In this document: positions 8,325 through 17,263 of the stretch, piece after piece
Layout of the letters: every line of letters begins with the position of its first letter
How positions within the stretch are numbered: the first letter of the stretch is position 1
From: Bacteroidales bacterium
Lineage (GTDB): Bacteria; Bacteroidota; Bacteroidia; Bacteroidales; UBA932
Direction of reading: 5' to 3'
Assembly (NCBI GenBank): GCA_017614715.1
Contig: JAGABI010000063.1
Location: 1 to 37,241, forward strand
Length of the DNA stretch: 37,241 bases
Translations under genes and position numbers: made by a program
The notes under the pieces: generated by a model
The model's database searches: none
What the model was told of the DNA's origin: nothing
The model's input: only the letters and a program-made list of their open reading frames with translations

Positions 8325-9022
8325 ATCCGGATGAGTGCGCAAATTAATAGCCCCAGGGGCAGAATTTCGAGCGTGCAAAGGTACAAAAACCAAAATAATA
8401 TTGAATAATTATTTTCTCTAAATATCCTCAGGCTGCGGGTGGCGCGTAAAATGAACAGCAGGCCAAAGACCGCCGCAAGAAAAATTGTGGGGAAAACCGA
8501 CGAAGTAATGCCCGCCAGCCGCACCACGATGAGCAGCAGCAGCGACACGGTGGTAAACACTATGAGGTGCATACGGCCGCAGATGGAGACAGTACGCATC
8601 ATATCCGGGCAGTATTTGAGCCAACCGACCAGCAGGAACAGCCCCAGGTGCACCAGCACGAAGAGCGCCATTGCAACCAGTATAAATACAAAGTTGAGAG
8701 GCGATACGTTCAGGAAATAGAGCACCAGCGACATCGTGGGGATGCAGAGCAGGGCTGTGTTGTTGATGGCGTAAATAAGGTTTTTGTTGGCCAGGGTATC
8801 TTCCAGTGCAATCCGGTTGAACAGCGAGCGCCACGATATCAGAATCGAGATGAACGAGTTCTCCACAAATACCATGAAATAGAGCAGGCAGAGCAGCAGT
8901 GCGTAGGTGGTCAGCGCCGGGTGGCTCTCGATCACCGCAGAGGGGAAGTTGTCCCCCACAACCGTCATCAACTCACTGGACTGCCAGCAGTCCTGCCCTA
9001 TCGCCTGCAGAAAAGAGAACAT
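8321..9022 (-). CDS. DUF4271 integral membrane protein
   Basis: Hydrophobic protein of 233 residues with about six predicted membrane segments (for example 41-62, 88-106, 108-134, 149-170, 175-193 and 206-230). It matches the DUF4271 family by pattern, notably FVENSFISILISWRSLFN early and a Leu-rich C-terminal helix. The family has no established function to my knowledge. It is regularly found next to hemD in Bacteroidetes. Here it begins one base after the upstream SUI1 gene and overlaps hemD by four bases, so the three are tightly coupled. A link to haem or cell-envelope physiology is suggested only by this context. Confidence 0.75.
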   Translation of the reverse strand: MFSFLQAIGQDCWQSSELMTVVGDNFPSAVIESHPALTTYALLLCLLYFMVFVENSFISILISWRSLFNRIALEDTLANKNLIYAINNTALLCIPTMSLVLYFLNVSPLNFVFILVAMALFVLVHLGLFLLVGWLKYCPDMMRTVSICGRMHLIVFTTVSLLLLIVVRLAGITSSVFPTIFLAAVFGLLFILRATRSLRIFRENNYSILFWFLYLCTLEILPLGLLICALIRI

Positions 9023-9023
9023 A

Positions 9024-9371
9024 TCAGTTGCCGCGTTTTGCCTTGTAGCCCATCGATAACAGGATATCCACTATACGGTCCCGCATATCGCCCTGGATAA
9101 TAATCTGGCCGTCCTTGGCGCTCCCGCCCACGCCGCAGCGCGTCTTGAGTGTCTTTGCCAGGGAGGCGAGGTCGTCTTCACGCCCCACGAAGCCGTTTAC
9201 CACTGTAACCTGCTTCCCGCCGCGGTTGCGACGGTCAATGGCCACCACCAGCTTCTGGCGCTCTGCCGGGAGGGTCTCCGGCTCCTGGTCAAGGTCGTCC
9301 TGTGTGACATATTTGAAGTTGGGGTCTGTGGAATACACGACACCCAGGCGGTTTTTCCAGTCGTTGGACAT
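9024..9371 (-). CDS. yciH: SUI1/YciH-family translation factor
   Basis: Bacterial homologue of eukaryotic initiation factor eIF1 (SUI1), thought to influence initiation fidelity, though its bacterial role is poorly defined. The product has 115 residues: a variable N-terminus (about 1-50) and the SUI1 fold from about 55, with RRNRGGKQVTVVNGF and the hallmark LKTRCGVGGSAKDGQIIIQGD, ending GYKAKRGN. It heads the leftward operon and ends one base before DUF4271. A TAAATTTG box at 9393-9400 on the minus strand is positioned to start its transcript. Confidence 0.93.
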   Translation of the reverse strand: MSNDWKNRLGVVYSTDPNFKYVTQDDLDQEPETLPAERQKLVVAIDRRNRGGKQVTVVNGFVGREDDLASLAKTLKTRCGVGGSAKDGQIIIQGDMRDRIVDILLSMGYKAKRGN

Positions 9372-9392
9372 AGCGGAAGCGATTTACGGCTG

Positions 9393-9400
9393 CAAATTTA
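9393..9400 (-). promoter_or_regulatory. -7 box for the yciH-DUF4271-hemD-rnpA-yidD operon
   Basis: On the minus strand this reads TAAATTTG, a perfect -7 match, 21 bases before the yciH ATG. No good -33 TTG is visible at the right spacing. It overlaps the -33 element of the divergent promoter for the DUF2723 gene. Confidence 0.55.
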
Positions 9401-9428
9401 GTTATAAAAAAACTAATTCGTACATTTG
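9397..9428 (+). promoter_or_regulatory. Promoter for the DUF2723-uvrC operon
   Basis: TACATTTG at 9421-9428 is a perfect -7 match, preceded by TTTAG at 9397-9401 with a 19-base spacer. The ATG is 32 bases downstream of the box. It faces away from the yciH promoter, and the two share sequence. Confidence 0.6.
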
Positions 9429-9460
9429 TCCTAATATAGACGGACTTTGCAAAGATTTTT

Positions 9461-12400
9461 ATGGAGAAAAAATTATTTGAGAGAATCAAGAATATACTGG
9501 CCATAGTAATACTTGTCCTCTCTTCTTGCGTATATCTTTCCACAATAGAGCCTACCGCCAGCTTTTGGGACTGCGGCGAATTCATAGCATCTTCATATAA
9601 ACTGGAGGTGGGTCACCCCCCGGGAAACCCTATGTTCCAGCTGATTGCCCGCTTCTTTACTATGTTTACGGGGCCCGAACACGCGGCTGCGGCGGTGAAC
9701 TGCTGCAGCGCCATGTGCTCTGCCTTTACCATCTTCTTCCTGTTCCTGACCATCGTGCACTTTGGCAGGAGGCTGCTGGCGCGGCGCGGCAAGGCGCTCA
9801 CCAACGGGGCGGCTATAGCCGTGCTGGGGGCGGGAGCTGCAGGGGCGCTGGCCTACTGCTTCTCAGACACCTTCTGGTTCTCTGCAGTTGAAGGCGAGGT
9901 CTATGCGATGTCCAGCCTTGTGACGGCAATTGTGTTCTGGGCCATCCTCAAGTGGGAAGAGCACTACGGCGAGCCTTACAACGACCGCTGGCTGGTGTTC
10001 ATTGCTCTGATGCTGGGGCTCTCCATCGGCATTCATCTGCTCAGCCTGCTCGTGATACCGGTGATAGTGTTCATATACTATTACAAGAGCCACGAGGGGG
10101 AGAAGATGACCTTCTGGAAAGGGGTGCTGATGCTGGCCGTATCGGCCCTGGTGCTGGCGCTGATACTCTTTATAATCATCCCCTGGGTACCAAGGGTCAT
10201 CGCGGGCTTTGACCGCTTCTTTGTGAACAGCCTGGGCGCGCCCTTCAATCTTGGTGCGTCTATTCTGGCCCTGCTGCTGTTTGCAGCCTGCTTTGCGCTG
10301 CTGCGTTATTTCCGCCGCCGCGAGAAGGCCGTGGCCCACACCATGACGCTGGCCTTTACCGCCATACTCATAGGCTACTCCGTGTTTGCCGTGGTGGTTA
10401 TCCGGGCCAATGCCAACCCTCCCACAAACGAATACTCTCCTGACAACCCCTATACTCTGGTGCGCTACATCAACCGTGAGCAGTACGGCAGCAAGCCGGT
10501 GGTGTTTGGAGAGAGCTACAAATCTGTATATGACATCAAGGACGGTACCTACTGGACCAAACTCGACGACAGATACTACAAGACGGCAAAGCCGCTCGAG
10601 GCCGACTACCCCATGGGGGCAAAGATGCTCTTCCCCCGCATGTGGAGCACCCAGTCCCGCACCCACGAGCAGTTCTACGACGCCTACACCATGGGCGATT
10701 TCAAGACCAAGACAGTCCGTATGGCCGACGGCAGCCTCAAGAAAACCCAGATGCCAAAGATGCGCGACAACCTGCGCTATTTCTTTGACTATCAACTGAG
10801 CTATATGTATTTCCGCTACTTCTTCTGGAACTTTGTGGGGCGCCAGAACGACCTGCAGGGGCAGGTGCCGGGCGATCTGTCCTGCGGCAACTGGGAGAGC
10901 GGCATAAAGTTCCTGGACGAGATACGCCTGGGCGACCAGAGCCTCGCCCCCGACTATATAGCCCACAACAAGGGTAAAAACCATTACTTCTTCCTCCCGC
11001 TGATACTGGGCCTTATAGGGCTGTTTTTCCAGCTCAAACACGACGGCCGCAACGGCTGGATCACCTTCCTGCTGTTTTTCCTGACGGGCATAGCCATAAT
11101 CATATACCTCAACCAGACCCCTTACCAGCCGCGCGAGCGCGACTATGCATACGCGGGCTCGTTCTATGTGTTCGCAATCTGGATAGGGCTGGCGGTGATG
11201 GCCATCAAAGAGTGGTTCGACAACCTGCTGGGCAAGGGCATAGCCCGCGAAAACGGCGAGAAGGTTGCCTCCGGCACATCCGTGGCAACAGCCTCCGTGG
11301 CCAGTGTCCTGGCAATTGCGGTTGCGGTGCTGATGGGTTGCCAGAACTGGGACGACCACGACCGCAGCGGCCGCTACACCTCAATTGAGGAGGCCTACAA
11401 CTACCTCAACAGCTGCGAGGAGAATGGAATCCTGATTACCCACGGCGACAATGACACCTTCCCCTTGTGGTATGCACAGGAGGTCGAGGGAATCCGCACC
11501 GACGTGAGGATAATGAACACCTCGCTACTGGGAATGGACTGGTACATAGACCAGATGAAATGCCGCTGCAACAAGTCGGCCCCGCTCCCCATATCGCTGC
11601 CGCGCAAAGATTATCTCTACGGTACCAACGATTTTGTTCAGGTGATTGACGCCTATGGCCGCCCGGCAACGGTAGAGGAGGTGATGGCGGTGTTTACCAA
11701 CCCCAAATACCGCAGCGGCAGCAATGGCGCCATTGCCAGCCGCACCATAGTGGTGCCGGTGGACAAGGAGAAGGCTCTTGAATCGGGCTTAGTGCTGGAG
11801 AAGGATGCCGACAAGATGCTGGACGCACTGGAGCTGAAGATTCCGGAAGAGAGCAGCGTGATTACCAAAACCGACCTGATACTGCTTGACATACTCAACA
11901 ACTATAAGTGGGACCGCCCCATCTATTTTGTGAGCCAGAACGGCGACTGCACCTTTGAGATTGCCAAATACCTCCAGTTTGACGGTTATGCATACAAGAT
12001 TGTCCCGATAGAGTGCCCGCAGGGCTCCGAAGCAAAGCAGATGGACCTGGACAAGATGTACAAGCTGGTAATGGAGGGCTACCGCTTTGACAGCCTCAGA
12101 GACACCACCATCAACTTTGATTACTTCAACCTCTACGCATTCAGCAGCGTGACACCGGTGCGCGGTATCTTTAACCAGGTGGCCAACAAACTGATCAGCG
12201 AGCAACGCTTTGAAGAGGCGGAGAAGGTGCTGGACCGCTGCTACGAGGTGACTCCCGCTAAGAATATCCCCTATGACATAGCTATAATCCGCGGTTCAAA
12301 CGAATACGAGGTCCTCACCTCCATTGACCATTATCTCACCATAGGTTGCTTTGAGAAGGCCCAGGCCCTATCCCGTGCATATATGGATGAGTCGGTCAAG

Positions 12401-12565
12401 TCGATGCTTTATTCCAGCCAGCCGTTCCACGGCGATTTGCTGGACGAGGAGACCCTCGACCGGGAGATGCAGTACGTCACCTATCTGGCTAATCTGTTCC
12501 GTGCAAACGGTTATCAGGACGAGTACGACTGGATTAATAACCGCATCAAGTCTCTGGCAGATTGA
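9461..12565 (+). CDS. DUF2723 membrane protein (GT-C-like, putative protein O-mannosyltransferase family)
   Basis: Large integral membrane protein of 1034 residues. The DUF2723 domain covers roughly the first 180 residues: an N-terminal membrane helix, then WDCGEFIASS (36-45) and VGHPPGNPMFQ, the conserved acidic motif in the first outward loop typical of GT-C glycosyltransferases. About ten more membrane segments follow to near residue 620, then a soluble C-terminal half with YLNSCEENGILITHGDNDTFPLWYAQ and helical, TPR-like repeats at the end. The human homologue TMEM260 has been reported as a protein O-mannosyltransferase; transfer of that activity here is inference, in keeping with general protein O-glycosylation in Bacteroidetes. 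Its stop codon overlaps the uvrC start. Confidence 0.88.
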   Translation: MEKKLFERIKNILAIVILVLSSCVYLSTIEPTASFWDCGEFIASSYKLEVGHPPGNPMFQLIARFFTMFTGPEHAAAAVNCCSAMCSAFTIFFLFLTIVHFGRRLLARRGKALTNGAAIAVLGAGAAGALAYCFSDTFWFSAVEGEVYAMSSLVTAIVFWAILKWEEHYGEPYNDRWLVFIALMLGLSIGIHLLSLLVIPVIVFIYYYKSHEGEKMTFWKGVLMLAVSALVLALILFIIIPWVPRVIAGFDRFFVNSLGAPFNLGASILALLLFAACFALLRYFRRREKAVAHTMTLAFTAILIGYSVFAVVVIRANANPPTNEYSPDNPYTLVRYINREQYGSKPVVFGESYKSVYDIKDGTYWTKLDDRYYKTAKPLEADYPMGAKMLFPRMWSTQSRTHEQFYDAYTMGDFKTKTVRMADGSLKKTQMPKMRDNLRYFFDYQLSYMYFRYFFWNFVGRQNDLQGQVPGDLSCGNWESGIKFLDEIRLGDQSLAPDYIAHNKGKNHYFFLPLILGLIGLFFQLKHDGRNGWITFLLFFLTGIAIIIYLNQTPYQPRERDYAYAGSFYVFAIWIGLAVMAIKEWFDNLLGKGIARENGEKVASGTSVATASVASVLAIAVAVLMGCQNWDDHDRSGRYTSIEEAYNYLNSCEENGILITHGDNDTFPLWYAQEVEGIRTDVRIMNTSLLGMDWYIDQMKCRCNKSAPLPISLPRKDYLYGTNDFVQVIDAYGRPATVEEVMAVFTNPKYRSGSNGAIASRTIVVPVDKEKALESGLVLEKDADKMLDALELKIPEESSVITKTDLILLDILNNYKWDRPIYFVSQNGDCTFEIAKYLQFDGYAYKIVPIECPQGSEAKQMDLDKMYKLVMEGYRFDSLRDTTINFDYFNLYAFSSVTPVRGIFNQVANKLISEQRFEEAEKVLDRCYEVTPAKNIPYDIAIIRGSNEYEVLTSIDHYLTIGCFEKAQALSRAYMDESVKSMLYSSQPFHGDLLDEETLDREMQYVTYLANLFRANGYQDEYDWINNRIKSLAD

Positions 12566-14358
12566 ATGTAAGGGAAAAAGTCAGCCTGCTGCCCCACTCG
12601 CCGGGCGTGTACCGCTTTCTTAACAGTGAGGGGGAGGTGATTTACGTGGGCAAGGCCAAAGACCTCCACCGCCGCGTATCGCAATATTTCCGCCCCCCGG
12701 AAAGCCTGGACCGCAAGACCCGGGTGATGGTGGGCAAGATCTGTGACATGATGTTTGCCGTGGTGGAGACGGAGCAGGATGCCCTGCTGCTGGAGAACAA
12801 CCTTATAAAGAAGCTCCAGCCCCGCTACAACATACTCCTCAAAGACAGCAAGACCTATCCCTGGATAGTGGTAAAAAAGGAACCCTACCCCAGGGTGATG
12901 CTTACCCGCCACCTTGCCAAAGACGGCAGCCGCTATTTTGGCCCCTACAGTAATGCATCCTACGCCCACGCCATGCTGGAGCTTATCGCGCAGCTCTATC
13001 CCTTGCGCACCTGCAAGATGCGCCTTGCAGATGACGCCATCGCCGCCGGCAAGTTCAAGGTGTGCCTGAACGCCCATCTGGGGCGGTGCAGCGCGCCGTG
13101 CGTGGGCCGCATTTCCCGTGATGATTACGACGCGATGATATCTGCGGTGGAGACACTGCTGGCCGGTGGGGCCCGCGGCCTTATAAGGGAGAACCGCGAA
13201 AAGATGGCAGATGCCGCCGCCCGTCTCGATTATGAACATGCACAGGTCTATAAAGAGCGGGCGATGCTTCTGGAGCGCCACTACTCCAAGTCTGCCATAG
13301 TGAACCAGACAATGAGCGACACCGATGTCTTCTCTATCGTAAGTGAGGGGCAGGAGCATTTCTGCAACTTTTTGCGTATCCGCGAGGGGTGCGTGGTGCA
13401 GAGCTTCAACATGGAGCTGGAAGCGCGCATAGAGGAGCCTCAGGAGGAGGTTCTGGCCGCTTTCATGGCAGAGATGATATCCAAGTTCGGGGCCCTCTCA
13501 AAGGAGGTGGTGGTGCCGTTTGCGCCGGGTGGCGAGTTCACCGGAGTTGAGGTCACAGTGCCGCAGAAGGGGAACAAGATGGAGCTGCTGCGCCTCAGCC
13601 AGAAGAATGCAGGGGCGCTCAAGGTAGAGAAATACCGCCACGAAGAGAAGGTCAACCCGGATGAATACAACATGCGTGTGATGGAGGCCCTCAAGCGCGA
13701 TCTGGGGATGCAGGATTTGCCTCATCACATAGAGTGTTTCGATAACTCCAACATCCAGGGGACCAATCCGGTGGCATCGTGCGTGGTGTTCCGGGAGTGC
13801 CGCCCGAGCAAGAAAGATTACCGGCATTTCAACATAAAGACCGTGGTGGGGGCCAACGACTACGCCTCAATGAAAGAGGTGGTGAACCGCCGTTATTCCC
13901 GTCTGTTGGCAGAGGGTGAACCCCTCCCGCAACTGATTGTGATAGATGGCGGCCGCGGCCAGCTTCACTTTGCCATGGAGGCGCTGCACGAGCTGGGCAT
14001 TGCCGACAAGGTGTGCGCCGTGGGGCTTGCAAAGCGGCTGGAGGAGATAATCCGCCCCGGCGATCCCTATCCCCTCTTCCTCGACAAGAACTCCACCTCG
14101 CTCAAAGTGCTGATGCAAATCCGCGACGAAGCCCACCGGTTTGGCATAACCCATCACCGTAACTTGCGCTCAAAGAGTCAGATTGGCTCGCAACTTGCAG
14201 AGATTCCGGGAGTCGGCGAAGCCACCGCTGCCAGGCTGTTGACCCGTTTCAAGAGTGTAAAGCGGATAAAGGAGGCCTCCCTTAACGATTTGGAGGAGGT
14301 TGTGGGTAAAAAGGTGGCTGCAAACGTTTACGACTATTTTAATGAAGGGAATCGATAG
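12562..14358 (+). CDS. uvrC: Excinuclease ABC subunit C
   Basis: Makes both incisions around UvrAB-marked lesions in nucleotide excision repair. The 598-residue product has the GIY-YIG nuclease domain (residues about 12-90, with GVYRF and VIYVGKAKDL), a UVR motif near 200-235, the RNase-H-like endonuclease domain (IECFDNSNIQG, then LIVIDGGRGQL), and two C-terminal helix-hairpin-helix motifs (IPGVGEATAARLL and LEEVVGKKVA). The start is most likely the TTG at 12562, giving a four-base TTGA overlap with the upstream stop; no ATG or GTG is available in frame before the nuclease domain. The product therefore depends on translational coupling. The 3' end overlaps the next gene by 17 bases. Confidence 0.95.
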   Translation: MNVREKVSLLPHSPGVYRFLNSEGEVIYVGKAKDLHRRVSQYFRPPESLDRKTRVMVGKICDMMFAVVETEQDALLLENNLIKKLQPRYNILLKDSKTYPWIVVKKEPYPRVMLTRHLAKDGSRYFGPYSNASYAHAMLELIAQLYPLRTCKMRLADDAIAAGKFKVCLNAHLGRCSAPCVGRISRDDYDAMISAVETLLAGGARGLIRENREKMADAAARLDYEHAQVYKERAMLLERHYSKSAIVNQTMSDTDVFSIVSEGQEHFCNFLRIREGCVVQSFNMELEARIEEPQEEVLAAFMAEMISKFGALSKEVVVPFAPGGEFTGVEVTVPQKGNKMELLRLSQKNAGALKVEKYRHEEKVNPDEYNMRVMEALKRDLGMQDLPHHIECFDNSNIQGTNPVASCVVFRECRPSKKDYRHFNIKTVVGANDYASMKEVVNRRYSRLLAEGEPLPQLIVIDGGRGQLHFAMEALHELGIADKVCAVGLAKRLEEIIRPGDPYPLFLDKNSTSLKVLMQIRDEAHRFGITHHRNLRSKSQIGSQLAEIPGVGEATAARLLTRFKSVKRIKEASLNDLEEVVGKKVAANVYDYFNEGNR

Positions 14359-17263
14359 AGTCATATCCGTCGCTGTGCTGTTGCTTGCCCTCTCGCTGGG
14401 GGCGAGGGCCCAGTATTATCAATTGGGAGCCGACCCCGCCTCCGCCCGCTGGAGCATTATCAAGGGGGATAACTTCCGTGTGATATATCCCCGCGGCTTG
14501 GATTCGCTGGCACGGGAATATCTATATAATTTTGAAATTGCCCGACCCCGCACGCAGGTGGGTCTTAAAATAGAGGACAGCGAGATTCCCCTGGTGCTCC
14601 ATCCCTATACCCTCTCCAGCAACGCCACAGTGGTGTGGGCACCGCGCAGGGTGGACATCTTCACCACCCCGCCCTTCAGCCGCAGCTATGCCGACACCTG
14701 GGTCCACCAGCTGGCGACGCACGAGGGGCGGCACATCGGTCAGGTGACGCATTTTACCACCGGCACCTTCAAGGTGTTCCGCTACATTCTTGGAGAGCAG
14801 TCGGTGGGGCTCGGCATCGGTTTTTATCCATCAGGCTGGGAGCTTGAGGGCGACGCCGTCCACTCCGAGACCGATTTCTCCAAGGCGGGCCGTGGCCGCG
14901 ACCCCAACTTCCTGATGCCCTTCAGGGCCTCTTTCCTGTCGGGTGAGAACCGCTCTTATGATACCTACCGCTTTGGCTCGGTACGTAACTTTATCCCCAG
15001 CAAGTATGCGTTCGGCTACATTATGGAGACCTTTATGCGGGACAATTCCGACTACTTTGTAATAGGCGACATATATCACGACTATACCCGCTACTGGTAC
15101 GACCCGAGCATCCTGAACAAGACATACCAGCGTTATACCGGCCGCACCCGCCGCAAGAACATGCACGGCGCAGTGGACTATTTCACAAACAAGTGGAGGG
15201 CGGATTTCATTGAGAGGGCCCCTTATACGGCGGCGCAACTGCTCACAAATTTCGACGACGGCTATTACGGCAACTACACCTCCGTGCTCCCCTTTGACGG
15301 CAACGTGGTGGCGGTAAAGGCCAGCATGACCCAGGCCAGCCGGCTCATATCCATAGATGCTGAAGGGCAGGAACACTACATCCGCCCCTTTGCCTCCAGC
15401 AGCAACACCAGCCTCGTGATAAAGAAGGACGACCACACCCTGGTATGGTCGGAGATAGTTCCCCACCCCCGCTGGGAGCTTAAGAACTACTCCGTAATCC
15501 GCTCCTATGACCTGAATACTGGCCGTATGCGGACCCTCACCCACCGCACCCGCTGGTTCAACCCCGCCTACTCCCCCGTGGGCGACCGCATGACAGTTAC
15601 AGAATATGCCCTGGACGGTACCTCGCAGATTGTTGTGCTGGATGCCGACACTATGGATGAAGTATCGCGCATCACTGCTCCCGGCGGCGGTCAGATACAC
15701 AGCACCGCCTGGGTCGGTGACCGCATCTATGTGGATGCCATTACCGGTGACGGGCAGTGGGGGCTCTACTCCCGCCCGGTGGGAGATGCCGCTGCGCAGT
15801 GGAGCGTAGAGATTGAGCCCCAGACCCGCTCCATAGTCAACCTGCAGAGGGCCGGCAACCGCCTGCTGTTTGAAACCGACCTGGACGGCATCGCAAACAT
15901 TTACTCTTTCAATCCCGCCACCCATCGCGCCCAGAAGCTTACCAACGCGATGTTCGGCGCCGCCTATCCCCATTTTGACGCCGAGACGGGAACGCTCTAC
16001 TACAGTGACTATAACCATCGCGGCTACGGCCCGGTGAAGACTGCTCGCGCCGACCTCCTCTGGGAGGATGTCCATTTTGACCAGCCTTACCTTTTCAGCG
16101 ACGCCGACCGCTTCTCTGCCCAGGCCGATACAATGGCCCCTGCCCTCTCCCCTGAGCGTATGGCAGAAATCCGCGCCCGGGTGGATTCCCTCCCGGCCAA
16201 ACGTTACCACAAAACGTTGCACATGCTGCACTTCCACTCATGGGCTCCCATATATGCCGGTGTGAACCGCATAATGAATATGAGCTACGACCACTACTAC
16301 CAGCTGGCGGCGCCCGGTGTCACCGTGATGTCGCAGAACCTGCTGGGGACGGCGGTGGCAATTGCAGGAGTCTCATATCACGACAAGCGGGTTGCAGGTC
16401 ACTTCAACTTCAATTATAGCGGTCTCTGGCCAATATTTGAGATATCGGCCGATTATAACGACCGCCCCCAGCAGAGAATTGTTTATGGCCCCGGAATTGA
16501 CTCCCCGCTCGATACGACGGCGCTTTCCCGCCCAGCGCTGGAACTCAGCGGGTCGGTATATACCAATATCAATCTCTCAAGCGGAGGGTGGAAAAGGGCC
16601 TTTATTCCCCGTTTAGCGGTCAATTTGAACAACGATGAGTATATGACGTGTGATGAGGTGCTCGTTGGTGGTGGCAGTCTTGAGGCGGGGTTGCGTTACT
16701 ATAGCGTCCTTCCCACTCCAAAAGGGGCGATAATGCCCCGCCTGGGTATCGGTGTGGAGGCCAAGGGCGCTTACGTAATGGGGCCCTATTCAGGGTTCGG
16801 GAAGGCGTTGTACGGCTATGTTTACGGCTATGTCCCCGGCTTTACCCAACTGCAGGGGTTCAAGCTCACCGCCAGCGCCCAAAAACGGTTCGACGACGGA
16901 GATGCCGGCAGTTATATGCCTAATCTGTCAAAGGTGCCCCGCGGTTGCAAGACTATGCCGCTGAACGACTATTTCAAACTTACCGCAGAGTATGCAATCC
17001 CCATCAATATAGACGACTGGCACCCGGTGCCGATACTACTTTACTTGATGCGTATCAACGTGGTACCGTTTGCAGATTATGCGGTTAACCGCGGCCCGGA
17101 AGGGGTACAGCAGCTGGCCTCCTTCGGTACCGTCCTCACCCTTCAGGGGCACTTATTCAGGCTCGGTCCGGAGCTTAACGTGGGCGGCCGCTTCAACCGT
17201 CATCTTGATTTTGACGGGAAGTGGCGCTTTGGTGTCCAGTTCGTTACCGGGGTCAGTCTGTAG
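14342..17263 (+). CDS. Outer-membrane protein with HExxH metallopeptidase-like domain, beta-propeller and C-terminal barrel
   Basis: Unrecognised large protein of 973 residues. I chose the ATG at 14342, which gives a clean signal peptide (MKGIDRVISV, hydrophobic core, cleavage after ARA at residue 23) and overlaps uvrC by 17 bases. Residues about 30-290 resemble a gluzincin peptidase: HEGRH at 127-131 is an HExxH zinc motif, and WELEGDA near 166-172 offers the third ligand (Glu169), the pattern of the M1-like peptidase MA group. Residues about 320-620 contain TolB-like propeller repeats (NPAYSPVGDRMTVTEY, YPHFDAETGTLYYSDYNHRG). From about 680 to the end, alternating aromatic and Gly-rich strands ending FGVQFVTGVSL look like an outer-membrane beta-barrel. 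A cell-surface or periplasmic protease is inferred. It shares the DUF2723-uvrC transcript. Confidence 0.75.
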   Translation: MKGIDRVISVAVLLLALSLGARAQYYQLGADPASARWSIIKGDNFRVIYPRGLDSLAREYLYNFEIARPRTQVGLKIEDSEIPLVLHPYTLSSNATVVWAPRRVDIFTTPPFSRSYADTWVHQLATHEGRHIGQVTHFTTGTFKVFRYILGEQSVGLGIGFYPSGWELEGDAVHSETDFSKAGRGRDPNFLMPFRASFLSGENRSYDTYRFGSVRNFIPSKYAFGYIMETFMRDNSDYFVIGDIYHDYTRYWYDPSILNKTYQRYTGRTRRKNMHGAVDYFTNKWRADFIERAPYTAAQLLTNFDDGYYGNYTSVLPFDGNVVAVKASMTQASRLISIDAEGQEHYIRPFASSSNTSLVIKKDDHTLVWSEIVPHPRWELKNYSVIRSYDLNTGRMRTLTHRTRWFNPAYSPVGDRMTVTEYALDGTSQIVVLDADTMDEVSRITAPGGGQIHSTAWVGDRIYVDAITGDGQWGLYSRPVGDAAAQWSVEIEPQTRSIVNLQRAGNRLLFETDLDGIANIYSFNPATHRAQKLTNAMFGAAYPHFDAETGTLYYSDYNHRGYGPVKTARADLLWEDVHFDQPYLFSDADRFSAQADTMAPALSPERMAEIRARVDSLPAKRYHKTLHMLHFHSWAPIYAGVNRIMNMSYDHYYQLAAPGVTVMSQNLLGTAVAIAGVSYHDKRVAGHFNFNYSGLWPIFEISADYNDRPQQRIVYGPGIDSPLDTTALSRPALELSGSVYTNINLSSGGWKRAFIPRLAVNLNNDEYMTCDEVLVGGGSLEAGLRYYSVLPTPKGAIMPRLGIGVEAKGAYVMGPYSGFGKALYGYVYGYVPGFTQLQGFKLTASAQKRFDDGDAGSYMPNLSKVPRGCKTMPLNDYFKLTAEYAIPINIDDWHPVPILLYLMRINVVPFADYAVNRGPEGVQQLASFGTVLTLQGHLFRLGPELNVGGRFNRHLDFDGKWRFGVQFVTGVSL

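Noticed and set aside
9863-11359. 498-codon minus-strand frame inside the DUF2723 gene
   Set aside because: Rich in His, Val and Gln as expected for an antisense shadow; no domain and no promoter.
14831-16237. 468-codon minus-strand frame inside the outer-membrane protein gene
   Set aside because: Antisense shadow of a protein with clear signal peptide and motifs.
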